DNA of 64,000 nucleotides from assembly GCF_001280205.1 (NCBI RefSeq), contig NZ_CP012573.1:2728001-2792000 (forward strand). The letters run 5' to 3'. Under the pieces are notes generated by a model. That model searched no databases and was not told the origin of the DNA. It saw only the letters and a program-made list of their open reading frames with translations. The DNA comes from Clavibacter capsici (lineage in GTDB: Bacteria > Actinomycetota > Actinomycetes > Actinomycetales > Microbacteriaceae). The position numbers were made by a program, and so were the translations under genes. Every line of letters starts with the position of its first letter. Positions within the stretch are counted from its first letter, which is position 1. Of this stretch, positions 12,875 through 20,752 are shown piece after piece.

Positions 12875-14149
12875 TCAGCGCTTCCCGTGCTTGACGAGCG
12901 AGACCGTGCCGTCGGCCGTCACGACCACCTTCGCGGCCATGGCCGCCGGGAGGTCGATGCGCTGCCAGCTGCCCTGGGTGCCCGCGTCAAGCGGCTCGCC
13001 CGAGTCGATCGCGGTGAGGGCGAGCACCTGGCGGCGCTGCTCGGGCGTGAGGTCGGGGTGGCTGGTGATGAGGAGCGACTCGGCGCCGGTGGGGACCGTG
13101 ATCGGCTGGCCCGTGTCGCCCACGCGCGGGAAGTCGTAGCTCATGCGCTGCTCGTAGACCTTCAGCGCCTGCTTCGTGGTCAGGTACGGCTTGTCCTTCG
13201 CGATGCAGACGGCGAGCGCTGCGCCGCACTTGGCCTCGAGCACCGTGCGCAGCTCGGTCGACGCCTGCTCGAAGAGCGTGCGGAACTCCGGGTCGGACCA
13301 GCGGCGCTCGACGATCTTCTGGCCCATCATGCGGCCGGCCATCACGTCGAGCGGGTAGTGGGCGCCCATGATGATGCGGTTGTTGCCGGCGTCGGAGGCG
13401 CGGGCGAGGATCTGCGGCGCGAGCTCCGGCAGCATCGTCGCGAGCGCCGTGCCCTGCCAGAACGCCTGCGAGGTGTGCCCGCTGGGGTACGAGCCGTCCT
13501 GACCCGCCCACGCGTTGCCGCCCGGCTTGTCGCGGTACTTCAGCTTCAGCGGGAACGCGACGTAGGGCCGCGGGTTCGCGAAGTGCGTCTTCACCGGGTT
13601 GGTGGACGAGTACTTGCCGACGAGGCCGCCGTTCTTCGCGAGGAGCGCGTCGGTCTTCGGGAGCTGGCCCGCCTCGCGCGCCGTGCGGTAGATCGCGCCC
13701 AGGTTCCTGCCGAGGCCGTCGCTCATGGTGATCGACATGTCGGCGTACTGGTCGATGATCGCCCGGGCCGACTGCGCCTTCGTGGCGGCCTGGTTGATCC
13801 TCACGGTCTTCTTGTCGTTCAGCTTCAGGATGTCGGGGCGGTTCGCCTTGAGCGCCGTGAAGGAGTCGAGCATCGGCACGAAGTCGTAGGTGCTGTTCGA
13901 CGGGTAGGGCGCGTCGAGCGTGGCCTGGTCGAAGGGGGCGACGGCCGGGGCGGTCGCGGTGCCGGTGGCGGTCGGTGCGTCCGCGGCGGTCGCGGCGGTG
14001 ACGCCGGTGCCGGTGATCAGGAGGCCGAGGATCGCGGTGGTCGACAGCAGCGTCGCGGTGCGGGCGCGGGACGCCGGGACGGGGTGGGGATGATGATGGT
14101 GCCTCTCGTCGGGAGCGGGCGGCCGTGCGGCCTCCGGCACCGTAGGCAT
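12875..14149 (-). CDS. Secreted PAP2-superfamily (class A type) acid phosphatase
   Basis: 424-aa secreted phosphatase. The three-part PAP2 signature is complete: K-x6-RP in VKTHFANPRP, PSGH with the catalytic His, and SR-like NRIIMGAHYPLDV with the nucleophile His and its Asp. A signal sequence (about residues 28-56) follows a His-rich N-terminal stretch (HHHHPH), so the true start may be a little downstream, although no better codon is visible. It is longer than enterobacterial PhoN proteins because of an extra C-terminal ~110 residues without recognised domain. Likely role is release of phosphate outside the cell. Confidence 0.87.
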   Translation of the reverse strand: MPTVPEAARPPAPDERHHHHPHPVPASRARTATLLSTTAILGLLITGTGVTAATAADAPTATGTATAPAVAPFDQATLDAPYPSNSTYDFVPMLDSFTALKANRPDILKLNDKKTVRINQAATKAQSARAIIDQYADMSITMSDGLGRNLGAIYRTAREAGQLPKTDALLAKNGGLVGKYSSTNPVKTHFANPRPYVAFPLKLKYRDKPGGNAWAGQDGSYPSGHTSQAFWQGTALATMLPELAPQILARASDAGNNRIIMGAHYPLDVMAGRMMGQKIVERRWSDPEFRTLFEQASTELRTVLEAKCGAALAVCIAKDKPYLTTKQALKVYEQRMSYDFPRVGDTGQPITVPTGAESLLITSHPDLTPEQRRQVLALTAIDSGEPLDAGTQGSWQRIDLPAAMAAKVVVTADGTVSLVKHGKR

Positions 14150-14221
14150 CGCGCGTGACGCGGGTCCCTCGGGGAGGTGGAGCGGAGGTGGCCGGGCGGT
14201 GCGCGCCGGCCACCCGTCGGA

Positions 14222-15604
14222 TCAGCCGCGCGACCTCGGGACCCACGCGCGCGTCTCGGGCTCCAGCGTCATGCCGCCGCCGCCGCGCAGCCGGTCGACC
14301 GATCCGTCCGCCGCCCGGTCGGCCGTGACCTCCTCGCCGACCGATCCGAACCCCTCGCCCTCGACGATGCGCGCCGAGGAGTCGCCCGTGGCCTCGAGCA
14401 CGTCCACCGACTCGAGCGGGTGCTCGGCCGTCGGGTCGATGCGGAGGAAGCGGTCGCCGACGACCTGGAAGTCCTGCAGGCCCCACATGTTGCCGAAGCG
14501 TCCGGTGAAGGGCGCCTTGACGGCGGCGCGCTCGGCGTCGTTCGCGGCGGAGTCGGCGAGGAGCAGCTCGAGTATGCCCGTGCTGAGCGCGCTCGCCGGG
14601 CCGTCGATGGCGTTCGTGAGCACGGTGACGGCCCAGCCGCTCGCGGGATCCACCGCCGTGCGCGTGATGTGGCCGGGGTACCCGCCCGAGTGGCCGAGGA
14701 CGGTGGCCTCGTGCGCGCCGGATCCCACGCGCTCGACGATGAGGCCGTAGCCGTAGCGGCGGGTGCCGGCCGGATCCGCGCTCGTCCCGTACCGCGGCCG
14801 CTGCTGGAGGCGCTTGGACGCCGCCGACAGCAGCCGCTCGTCCTCGGGCAGCACCAGCGCGGAGAAGAAGGAGACGAGCTCGGACGCGGTGCTCGTGACG
14901 CCGGTGGCCGCCGCCATCGCGCGGGTGTCGACGTGCGGGAGGACGGTGCGCTCGCGCGAGGTGCGGAGCGAGGTGGAGGCCGCCGCGTACTCGGCCGCGC
15001 GCGCCGGCACGTACTCCGCGGTGGTGTCGCGGAGGCCGAGCGGCGCGACGATCCGCTCGGCGAGGTAGTCCGCGAAGGAGAGGCCGGACGCCGCCTCGAC
15101 CACGAGGCCGAGCAGCGCGTACCCGACGTTCGAGTAGTTGAACGCGGTGTCGGGCGCGACCTTGGCGACGCCGGGCGTCGTCGCGATGGCGAGGAGGTGG
15201 CGCCGGTCGGGGAAGGGGCCGGAGTGCTGCCAGTGGTCGCCGTCGAACCCGTCGCGCAGCACGCCCGCGCCGTGCTCGAGGAGCGCGGCGATCGTGACGT
15301 CGGCCAGCTCGGATCCGCCCTCGGCCAGCTCGGGCACGTGCTGGCCGAGCCGGTCGTCGAGGCGGAGGGCACCCCGCTCGGCGAGCTGGAGGATGGCGGT
15401 GGCGGTGAACGTCTTCGAGTGCGACGCGACCCGGAACAGATGGTCGGGGGTGAGTGGCGCGTCGGTCGTGGGATCCGCGACGCCGAACGCCTCCGACAGC
15501 ACGACCTGGCCGTGCCGGGCGATGGCGACCTGGGCGCCGGGGACGCGGGTCTGCCAGACGCGGAGGTCGAGCCAGGTGCGGACGTAGTCGAGGATCTCGG
15601 TCAT
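14222..15604 (-). CDS. Serine hydrolase of the beta-lactamase class C / esterase EstB-like family
   Basis: 460-aa penicillin-binding-protein-like hydrolase. The SxxK motif appears as SHSK (about residue 65), the YxN motif as YSN in FNYSNVGYALLG, and the third motif as HSGGYPGH. No signal peptide is evident, so a cytoplasmic esterase or D-amino peptidase role is as likely as lactam hydrolysis. The start is ATG 15604, with GGAG 7 nt upstream; an upstream in-frame ATG (15652) lacks an RBS. The C-terminal ~140 residues form a lipocalin-like tail common in this family. Confidence 0.85.
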   Translation of the reverse strand: MTEILDYVRTWLDLRVWQTRVPGAQVAIARHGQVVLSEAFGVADPTTDAPLTPDHLFRVASHSKTFTATAILQLAERGALRLDDRLGQHVPELAEGGSELADVTIAALLEHGAGVLRDGFDGDHWQHSGPFPDRRHLLAIATTPGVAKVAPDTAFNYSNVGYALLGLVVEAASGLSFADYLAERIVAPLGLRDTTAEYVPARAAEYAAASTSLRTSRERTVLPHVDTRAMAAATGVTSTASELVSFFSALVLPEDERLLSAASKRLQQRPRYGTSADPAGTRRYGYGLIVERVGSGAHEATVLGHSGGYPGHITRTAVDPASGWAVTVLTNAIDGPASALSTGILELLLADSAANDAERAAVKAPFTGRFGNMWGLQDFQVVGDRFLRIDPTAEHPLESVDVLEATGDSSARIVEGEGFGSVGEEVTADRAADGSVDRLRGGGGMTLEPETRAWVPRSRG

Positions 15605-15780
15605 GGCGGGGCTCCGGCTCGTGTCGGTGTCGGTGTCGTCGTTCGCGGGCATGCGCGACCGGCAGTCGCGGGCGGCGGGTGGACGCCCGGATCCGGGTCG
15701 CGCGTGCCGGACTCTACGCGAGCGGCGCCGGCCCGCGTCCGTCCCACCCCGGGCCGGGCCGGCCCGCTCCGGACGCACGA

Positions 15781-15810
15781 GCGGCCGCCGACCCGGAGGT
15801 CGACGGCCGC
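15781..15810 (-). terminator. Hairpin downstream of the nitroreductase gene
   Basis: GCGGCCG-C-CGACC paired with GGTCG-A-CGGCCGC, 12 bp with one mismatch and a CGGA tetraloop. Confidence 0.55.
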
Positions 15811-15826
15811 GGGCGTGCGGGTGGGA

Positions 15827-16435
15827 CTACTCCCGGACGAGCACCAGCTCGGAGAGCGGCAGGCGCGAGCGCGGCGCGGTCTCGCGCTCGGCGAGCGGGC
15901 CCTCGAGCGCGTCGGCGGGCGCGACCGTGCCCACGGCGGTGACGGTGAGGGGCTGGAGGTTCTCGGGCAGGTCGAACGCGGCGGACAGCTTGTCGAACTC
16001 CACGCCGGCCATCTGGTGCGTGTGGAGGCCCTCGGCCTGCGCCTGCACGGAGAGGTGGGCGACGGCCTGGCCGAGGTCGTACGCGGCGTAGGGGCGCTTC
16101 TCGCCCTCGACCGTGGAGGTCTCGGCGATCGCGACGACGAGCGCGGAGGCGTTCACGGCCCAGGCGGCGTTGAAGCCGACGAGCGCGTCGACGATCGTGT
16201 CGAACGCGTGCGTGCCGCGGCGGGCGACGATGAAGCGGCGCGGCTGCTGGTTGCTGCCGGACGGCGCCCAGCGCGCGGCCTCGAGGAGGGCGTCGAGCTG
16301 CTGGTCGGAGACGGTGGCGTCCCGGTCGAAGGAGCGCGGGCTCCAGCGGGCGTCGAGCTCGCGCACGATCGGCACGGACGTGTCGGCGGTGCGGACGGTG
16401 GATGCGGGGGTGGCGGTGTCCTCGGTGAGGGTCAT
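15827..16435 (-). CDS. Nitroreductase-family FMN oxidoreductase
   Basis: 202-aa flavin enzyme. The N-terminal signature RWSPRSFDRDATV and the following ARWAPSGSNQQPRRF are the classic nitroreductase FMN- and dimer-contact segments. A further conserved piece is AYDLGQAVAHLSVQA. It would use NAD(P)H to reduce nitro compounds, quinones or similar acceptors; the physiological substrate is unknown. The ATG follows GAAGGA at good spacing. It is divergent from the tandem lipoproteins across about 145 bp and is followed by a hairpin. Confidence 0.9.
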   Translation of the reverse strand: MTLTEDTATPASTVRTADTSVPIVRELDARWSPRSFDRDATVSDQQLDALLEAARWAPSGSNQQPRRFIVARRGTHAFDTIVDALVGFNAAWAVNASALVVAIAETSTVEGEKRPYAAYDLGQAVAHLSVQAQAEGLHTHQMAGVEFDKLSAAFDLPENLQPLTVTAVGTVAPADALEGPLAERETAPRSRLPLSELVLVRE

Positions 16436-16581
16436 GGCGGTTCCTTCGGTCGATGTCGGGGATGCGGCACTCCGTCGGGCCTCGCGGATCACAATGCGGG
16501 ACGCCGTCCGGCTATTCCTGGGTGACGTGCGCCCCGAGCGGGGGCCTGGCGCTGCCCGGGCCCGCCCCCGAGACTGGGCCC

Positions 16582-17205
16582 ATGAGATCCGGATCCGCGA
16601 TGCTCGCACTGGCGGGTTCCGCGCTCCTCCTCGCGGGCTGCTCCCCCGTCGCCCTCACAGGGCCCACGATGCCGCCCGCGGACGAGCTGACCGCGACGGC
16701 GACCGTCCTCCAGCGCACCGCCGACGAGAGCCCGATGCTCTGCGCAGGCGCGATCGCCGAGTCCCTGCCCCCGCTCTGCGGCGGCCCGGTCATCGCCGGA
16801 TGGGACTGGGACGCGGTCGACGACGAGGAGACCGAGAACGGCGTCACGTGGGGCGAGTACGACGTCGTCGGCACCTGGGACGGGACGACGTTCACGCTCA
16901 CCCGGGGTCCCGTGCCGACGCCGGAGCCGACGGGGAACCCGGCGCTCCCGACGCCGTGGCCGAATGCCGCCGACGCGGAGACGATGGCCCGCGCGACGGC
17001 CGACTACGCCGAGGCGATGAGCGCGCAGCTGCAGGATCCGGACGCCGCAGGCACGGGGATCTTCGGCATGGGCGACGCGGGCGGCCGTCTGGTCGTCGAC
17101 GTCCTCCACGACGACGGCGCGATGCAGGCCGAGGCGGACGCGCTCTACGGCGAGGATGTGGTGGTCATCGAGTCGGCGCTGCGGCCGGTCGGCGAGGAGC
17201 GGTGA
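16582..17205 (+). CDS. Lipoprotein, first of a tandem paralogous pair
   Basis: 207-aa exported lipoprotein with lipobox LLAGC (Cys about residue 19). No family recognised. It shares with the next gene a distinctive core (GWDWDAVDDEE, GEYDVVGTWDGT, MQAEADALYGEDVVVIESALRPVG) and two Cys after the lipobox in MLCAG and PLCGG. GAGACT lies 6 nt before the ATG and there is no Shine-Dalgarno, so it may be leaderless. Its stop overlaps the next start as TGATG. Tandem duplication is evident from near-identical length and motif order. Confidence 0.8.
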   Translation: MRSGSAMLALAGSALLLAGCSPVALTGPTMPPADELTATATVLQRTADESPMLCAGAIAESLPPLCGGPVIAGWDWDAVDDEETENGVTWGEYDVVGTWDGTTFTLTRGPVPTPEPTGNPALPTPWPNAADAETMARATADYAEAMSAQLQDPDAAGTGIFGMGDAGGRLVVDVLHDDGAMQAEADALYGEDVVVIESALRPVGEER

Positions 17206-17828
17206 TGACCCGGCGCATCGGATCCGGCGCGGGTCGCGCAGCGGCTCCGGCCGTCAGCGCCCTCGTCGCCGTGCTCGCCCTCGCGGGGTGCGCCGCGGCA
17301 TCGGGAGCCGAGTCGCCGTTGAGCCCCGACGAGCTGACCGCGACCGCCCTCGTCCGCGAGGAGCCCGGTACGAGCGGGCCGACGATGTGCGTCGGCGTCA
17401 TCGACACGTCCTTCCCGCCGCAGTGCGGGGGAGCGCCGCTCGTCGGATGGGACTGGGACGCGGTCGACGACGAGGAATCCGCCGTCGGCGTGATCTGGGG
17501 CGAGTACGACCTCGTCGGCACCTGGGACGGGACCGACTTCACCCTGACGCGTGCGCCCGCGGCCCCCACCCGTCCCGAGGTCGCCGACGGGTACACGCCG
17601 TGGCCGGATCCCGCGGACCAGGCCACGGTGGACCGCGCGCTGGCGGACTACGACGCGCGCGGGATGAGCGTCACGGGCGTCTTCGAGATGGGCGACGGAG
17701 CCGGCCGCGCGATGGTCTCCGTCTTCCACGACGATGGATCCATGCAGGCCGAGGCGGACGCGCGCTACGGCGAGGACGTCGTGGTGATCGAGTCGGCGCT
17801 GCGGCCGGTCGGGTCGCCGCGCGACTGA
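17205..17828 (+). CDS. Lipoprotein, second of a tandem paralogous pair
   Basis: 207-aa paralogue of the preceding lipoprotein, starting at the ATG of TGATG and hence translationally coupled to it. Lipobox LALAGC; the two conserved Cys recur in TMCVG and PQCGG, followed by the shared GWDWDAVDDEE and IESALRPVG segments. Middle parts have diverged in the Pro-rich linker (PAAPTRPEV here). Function unknown. Surface localisation follows from the lipobox. A hairpin (17862-17884) separates it from the converging oxidoreductase. Confidence 0.8.
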   Translation: MTRRIGSGAGRAAAPAVSALVAVLALAGCAAASGAESPLSPDELTATALVREEPGTSGPTMCVGVIDTSFPPQCGGAPLVGWDWDAVDDEESAVGVIWGEYDLVGTWDGTDFTLTRAPAAPTRPEVADGYTPWPDPADQATVDRALADYDARGMSVTGVFEMGDGAGRAMVSVFHDDGSMQAEADARYGEDVVVIESALRPVGSPRD

Positions 17829-17861
17829 GCTGCACGGAGCGGCGGCCGGGATCCGCGCCGT

Positions 17862-17884
17862 ATCCCCGCGCGTCGCGTGGGGAT
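17862..17884. terminator. Hairpin between convergent lipoprotein and Gfo/Idh genes
   Basis: ATCCCCGCG and CGTGGGGAT pair around CGTCG (one G-T wobble). Confidence 0.5.
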
Positions 17885-17895
17885 GCGGCGGGGGC

Positions 17896-18999
17896 CTACC
17901 CCGCCAGCGGGTCGCGCACGTCCTCGAAGCGGCCCGACTCCGCCGAGCGGCCCGCGGCCTCCATGAGCGCGAGGCTGCCGAGGTTGTCGCGGCCGCTGGT
18001 CTCGGGCGGCGGGCCGCCGAGGATCGAGAGGGCGAAGGCGCGGAGGCCGGCGGCGCGGCCCTTCAGCGGCAGCGTCTCGAGGTCGAGCTCGCGCTCGGTG
18101 CCGTCGGCGTCGCGGATCCCGACCCGGTCGGCCGAGACGCCCTCGCCGCGGCTCGTGAAGGTCAGCTCGCCGTCCTCTCCGGAGATGCGCCACTCGCCCG
18201 CCCACGGCGTCGCCGGCCCGCGGTGCAGCCAGCTGCCGCGGTAGTCGACGACGAGGCCGCCCTCCAGCTCGATCACCATGCTCGCGACCGCGGGGTCGCG
18301 GTAGTGGCTGAACGACGGGTTGCTCGTGCGCGCGAACACCCGGACGGCCTCGCGGCCCGTGACCATGCGGATCAGGTCGAAGTGGTGGATCGCCATGTCG
18401 TTGATGATCGGCTGCGGGAACCGGTAGTGCGGGTAGTCGTCGGGCTCGTCGTTGTCCCACTGGCGGAAGTCGATCTCGATGGTCGCGACCTCGCCGAGCG
18501 CGTCGGCCGCGAGCAGCTCGCGCACGCGCCGCGGCGCCGGGTACCAGCGGTAGTTCTGGCTGACCTGCACGATGAGGCCGAGCTCCTCGCCCCGGCGGAC
18601 GACGGCCGCGGCCTCGGCGGTCGAGTTCGCGAACGGCTTCTCGACGATCACGTGCTTGCCCGCCTCGAGCGCCTCGAGCGCGAGCGGCGCGTGCGTGACG
18701 GCCGGTGCGGTGACGATGACGGCGTCCGCGTCCACCGCCGCGAGCGCGTCGGCGAGCGAGGCGAACGCGGCGGACTCCGGGAGGCCGAGCAGCGCGCGGA
18801 CCCTCTCGCGGGTGGGCTCGCTCGGATCCACGATCGCGGCCACCTCGATCTCGGCGACCTGGGGCACGGCGTTGCGCGCCCAGTCGCCTCCCCAGCCGCC
18901 GAGGCCGACGTGGATCACGCGCACGCGGCGGCCGGCGGAGGCGGGAGCAGCGGGCGCAGCGGATGCGGCGGACGCGGCCGGCTTCTTCGCGGCGCTCAT
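17896..18999 (-). CDS. Gfo/Idh/MocA-family NAD(P)-dependent oxidoreductase
   Basis: 367-aa sugar or inositol dehydrogenase-type protein. The Rossmann motif [12 protein letters not shown] is near residue 33, after an Ala-rich N-terminal tail. The family hallmark EKPFA ([12 protein letters not shown]) carries the catalytic Lys, and the C-terminal alpha/beta domain includes [12 protein letters not shown] with the conserved His. Start overlaps the ThuA stop (ATGA), so the two form one unit. With ThuA and a divergent xylose-isomerase-type barrel next door, a role in oxidising a sugar or polyol derivative is inferred; the substrate is not known. Confidence 0.9.
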   Translation of the reverse strand: MSAAKKPAASAASAAPAAPASAGRRVRVIHVGLGGWGGDWARNAVPQVAEIEVAAIVDPSEPTRERVRALLGLPESAAFASLADALAAVDADAVIVTAPAVTHAPLALEALEAGKHVIVEKPFANSTAEAAAVVRRGEELGLIVQVSQNYRWYPAPRRVRELLAADALGEVATIEIDFRQWDNDEPDDYPHYRFPQPIINDMAIHHFDLIRMVTGREAVRVFARTSNPSFSHYRDPAVASMVIELEGGLVVDYRGSWLHRGPATPWAGEWRISGEDGELTFTSRGEGVSADRVGIRDADGTERELDLETLPLKGRAAGLRAFALSILGGPPPETSGRDNLGSLALMEAAGRSAESGRFEDVRDPLAG

Positions 19000-19727
19000 C
19001 GGGCGAGGAACCAGTCGCGCGGGTGCTGGTCGGCCGTGAGGTCGGCGCGGCCGTCCGTGGGCGCGACCCAGCGGGCGGCGTTCGCGAGCACGCGGCGGAT
19101 GTCGGGGTGGTGGTACACGGGGTACTCCTGATCGCCCGGCGAGAAGTAGAAGACCCGGCCGCGCCCGCGGTGGTACGCGACGCCGGAGCGGAAGACCTCG
19201 CCGCCCGCGAAGGTGGAGAGGAACACCTCCTCGTCGGGGCGCGGGATGTCGAACTGCTCGCCGTACATCTCCTGCCGGTCGATGACGATCGGGTGCGGGA
19301 TCCCCTCCGCGATGGGGTGCTGCGGCGCGATCGTCCAGACCAGCTCGCGCTCGCCGTCGTTGCGCCACTTCAGCGAGCACGTCGTGCCCATGAGGCGCGT
19401 GAACACCTTCGAGTAGTGGCCGGAGTGCAGGACGACGAGGCCCATGCCGGCGTGCACGTGGCGGATCACGCGCTCGACGACCTCGTCGGACACCTCACCG
19501 TGCGCGACGTGCCCCCACCAGCACAGGACGTCGGTGGCGGCGAGGCGCTCCTCGGTGAGGCCGTGCTGGTCCTCCTGGAGGGTCGCGGTGCTCACGCGCG
19601 CGTCGTCGCCGAGCAGCTCGCGGAGGCCGTCGGCGACCACGGCGTGGATCCCGTCCGGGTAGTGCGACAGGACCGTCGCATCCCCCCGGCTCTCGTGCAC
19701 GTTCTCGTTCCAGACGACGATGTCCAT
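18996..19727 (-). CDS. ThuA-like domain protein (trehalose-utilisation family)
   Basis: 243-aa protein of the ThuA family, a glutamine-amidotransferase-like fold associated with disaccharide or ketosugar metabolism. Typical segments are [12 protein letters not shown] at the N-terminus, [24 protein letters not shown] and the C-terminal [20 protein letters not shown]. The ATG 19727 is preceded by GAGGAG. It overlaps the downstream Gfo/Idh start by 4 bp. Exact chemistry of this family is poorly defined, so only a sugar-metabolism role is claimed. Confidence 0.88.
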   Translation of the reverse strand: MDIVVWNENVHESRGDATVLSHYPDGIHAVVADGLRELLGDDARVSTATLQEDQHGLTEERLAATDVLCWWGHVAHGEVSDEVVERVIRHVHAGMGLVVLHSGHYSKVFTRLMGTTCSLKWRNDGERELVWTIAPQHPIAEGIPHPIVIDRQEMYGEQFDIPRPDEEVFLSTFAGGEVFRSGVAYHRGRGRVFYFSPGDQEYPVYHHPDIRRVLANAARWVAPTDGRADLTADQHPRDWFLAR

Positions 19728-19819
19728 GGCGCTCCTCGTTCCGCGATGATCGGGGGATCGGGCGCGTGCCGCGGGGGTCGGGCCCGAGATCGGCCGTGAC
19801 GACGCGGCGTGCCCGCGCC

Positions 19820-19829
19820 TACGATCGTA
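19820..19829. promoter_or_regulatory. Palindromic TACGATCGTA: candidate bidirectional -10
   Basis: The palindrome supplies TACGAT on both strands in the region between the divergent ThuA and isomerase units. On the plus strand it lies 7 nt before ATG 19833. On the minus strand it would start a ~90-nt leader for ThuA. It could also be an operator half-site pair. Confidence 0.45.
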
Positions 19830-19832
19830 CGC

Positions 19833-19907
19833 ATGCCCCGCGCCGATGCGGGCGACCCGGGAGGCCGCATGAACGCCATCGCCCACGACCGCGGAGCGAT
19901 CCGGTGA
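19833..19907 (+). CDS. Predicted leaderless 24-codon leader ORF of the isomerase gene
   Basis: ATG 19833 lies 7 nt after TACGAT, so it would be the 5' end of a leaderless mRNA. The 24-codon ORF ends in a TGA overlapping the downstream GTG as GTGA. It also contains an internal in-frame ATG (19869) preceded by GGGAGG. This matches the leaderless small-ORF/overlap arrangement described in mycobacteria. No conserved peptide motif is recognised. Confidence 0.4.
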   Translation: MPRADAGDPGGRMNAIAHDRGAIR

Positions 19908-20740
19908 CCGGCCCGACCGGCACCACGCGCCCCACCGACAAGGCCGTCCACGCCTGGTCCCTCGACGGCACGCTCGGGCATCCGCGCGTCCCCGGGCCCG
20001 ACGGATCCGGCTCCCCCACCCGCGCGGACGGCGCCCTCGACCTCCTCGACCTGCCCGCCGAGCTCGCGCGCCGCGGCTACGTCGCCGTGCAGCTCGCCCA
20101 CTTCCAGCTGCCCACGCGCGACGCGTCGTACCTCGAGGAGCTGCGGTCGTCGCTCGAGTCGTCGGGAATCGTGCTCGACGCGTTCCTCGTCGACGACGGC
20201 GACCTCGTGCACCCCGCCGACGCCGACCTGCACGAGCGGTGGATCTCCGACCGGCTCGACGACGCCCTCGCCCTCGGCGCGCACCACGCCCGCGTCGGCG
20301 CCGGCCGCAGCGCGCCCACCCCGGAGCTGATCGCGGCGAGCGCCCGGCGGCTGTCGCGGCTCGCGGACGGGCACCCGGGCGTCCAGGTCGTCGTCGAGAA
20401 CTGGCGCGAGATGATGCCCGACGCCGACTCCGTGCTCGCCCTGCTGGCCGACGCGGGCGACATCCGCCTCCTCATCGACCTCGGCAACTGGACCATGCCC
20501 GACAAGCACGAGCAGCTCGCCCGCATCGCCCCGCACGCGGTCACCTGCCACGCCAAGGCGCACCGCCACGAGGACGGCCGCCTCGACGACGTCGACTACG
20601 CGCGCTCCCTCCGCGTGCTGCAGGACGCCGGCTTCGCGGGCGCGCTCGCGATGGTGAACGAGTCGAGCCGGCCGGACGGATCCGACGAGTGGGACGGCCT
20701 CGAGCAGGAGCACGAGGTGGTGCGGCGGGTCTTCGGCTGA
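19904..20740 (+). CDS. Xylose-isomerase-like TIM-barrel (AP endonuclease 2 fold) sugar epimerase/isomerase
   Basis: 278-aa protein with a TIM-barrel pattern of the AP_endonuc_2 family. Segments carrying probable metal ligands are VVVENWREM (Glu), LLIDLGNW (Asp), [12 protein letters not shown] (His) and ALAMVNESS (Glu), as in sugar-phosphate isomerases and epimerases. GTG 19904 has GGAG 7 nt upstream and overlaps the leader ORF stop. Divergence from ThuA-Gfo/Idh suggests shared control in one carbohydrate pathway. True AP endonuclease activity is unlikely because of this context. Confidence 0.82.
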   Translation: MTGPTGTTRPTDKAVHAWSLDGTLGHPRVPGPDGSGSPTRADGALDLLDLPAELARRGYVAVQLAHFQLPTRDASYLEELRSSLESSGIVLDAFLVDDGDLVHPADADLHERWISDRLDDALALGAHHARVGAGRSAPTPELIAASARRLSRLADGHPGVQVVVENWREMMPDADSVLALLADAGDIRLLIDLGNWTMPDKHEQLARIAPHAVTCHAKAHRHEDGRLDDVDYARSLRVLQDAGFAGALAMVNESSRPDGSDEWDGLEQEHEVVRRVFG

Positions 20741-20752
20741 GGCGAGCCGGGG

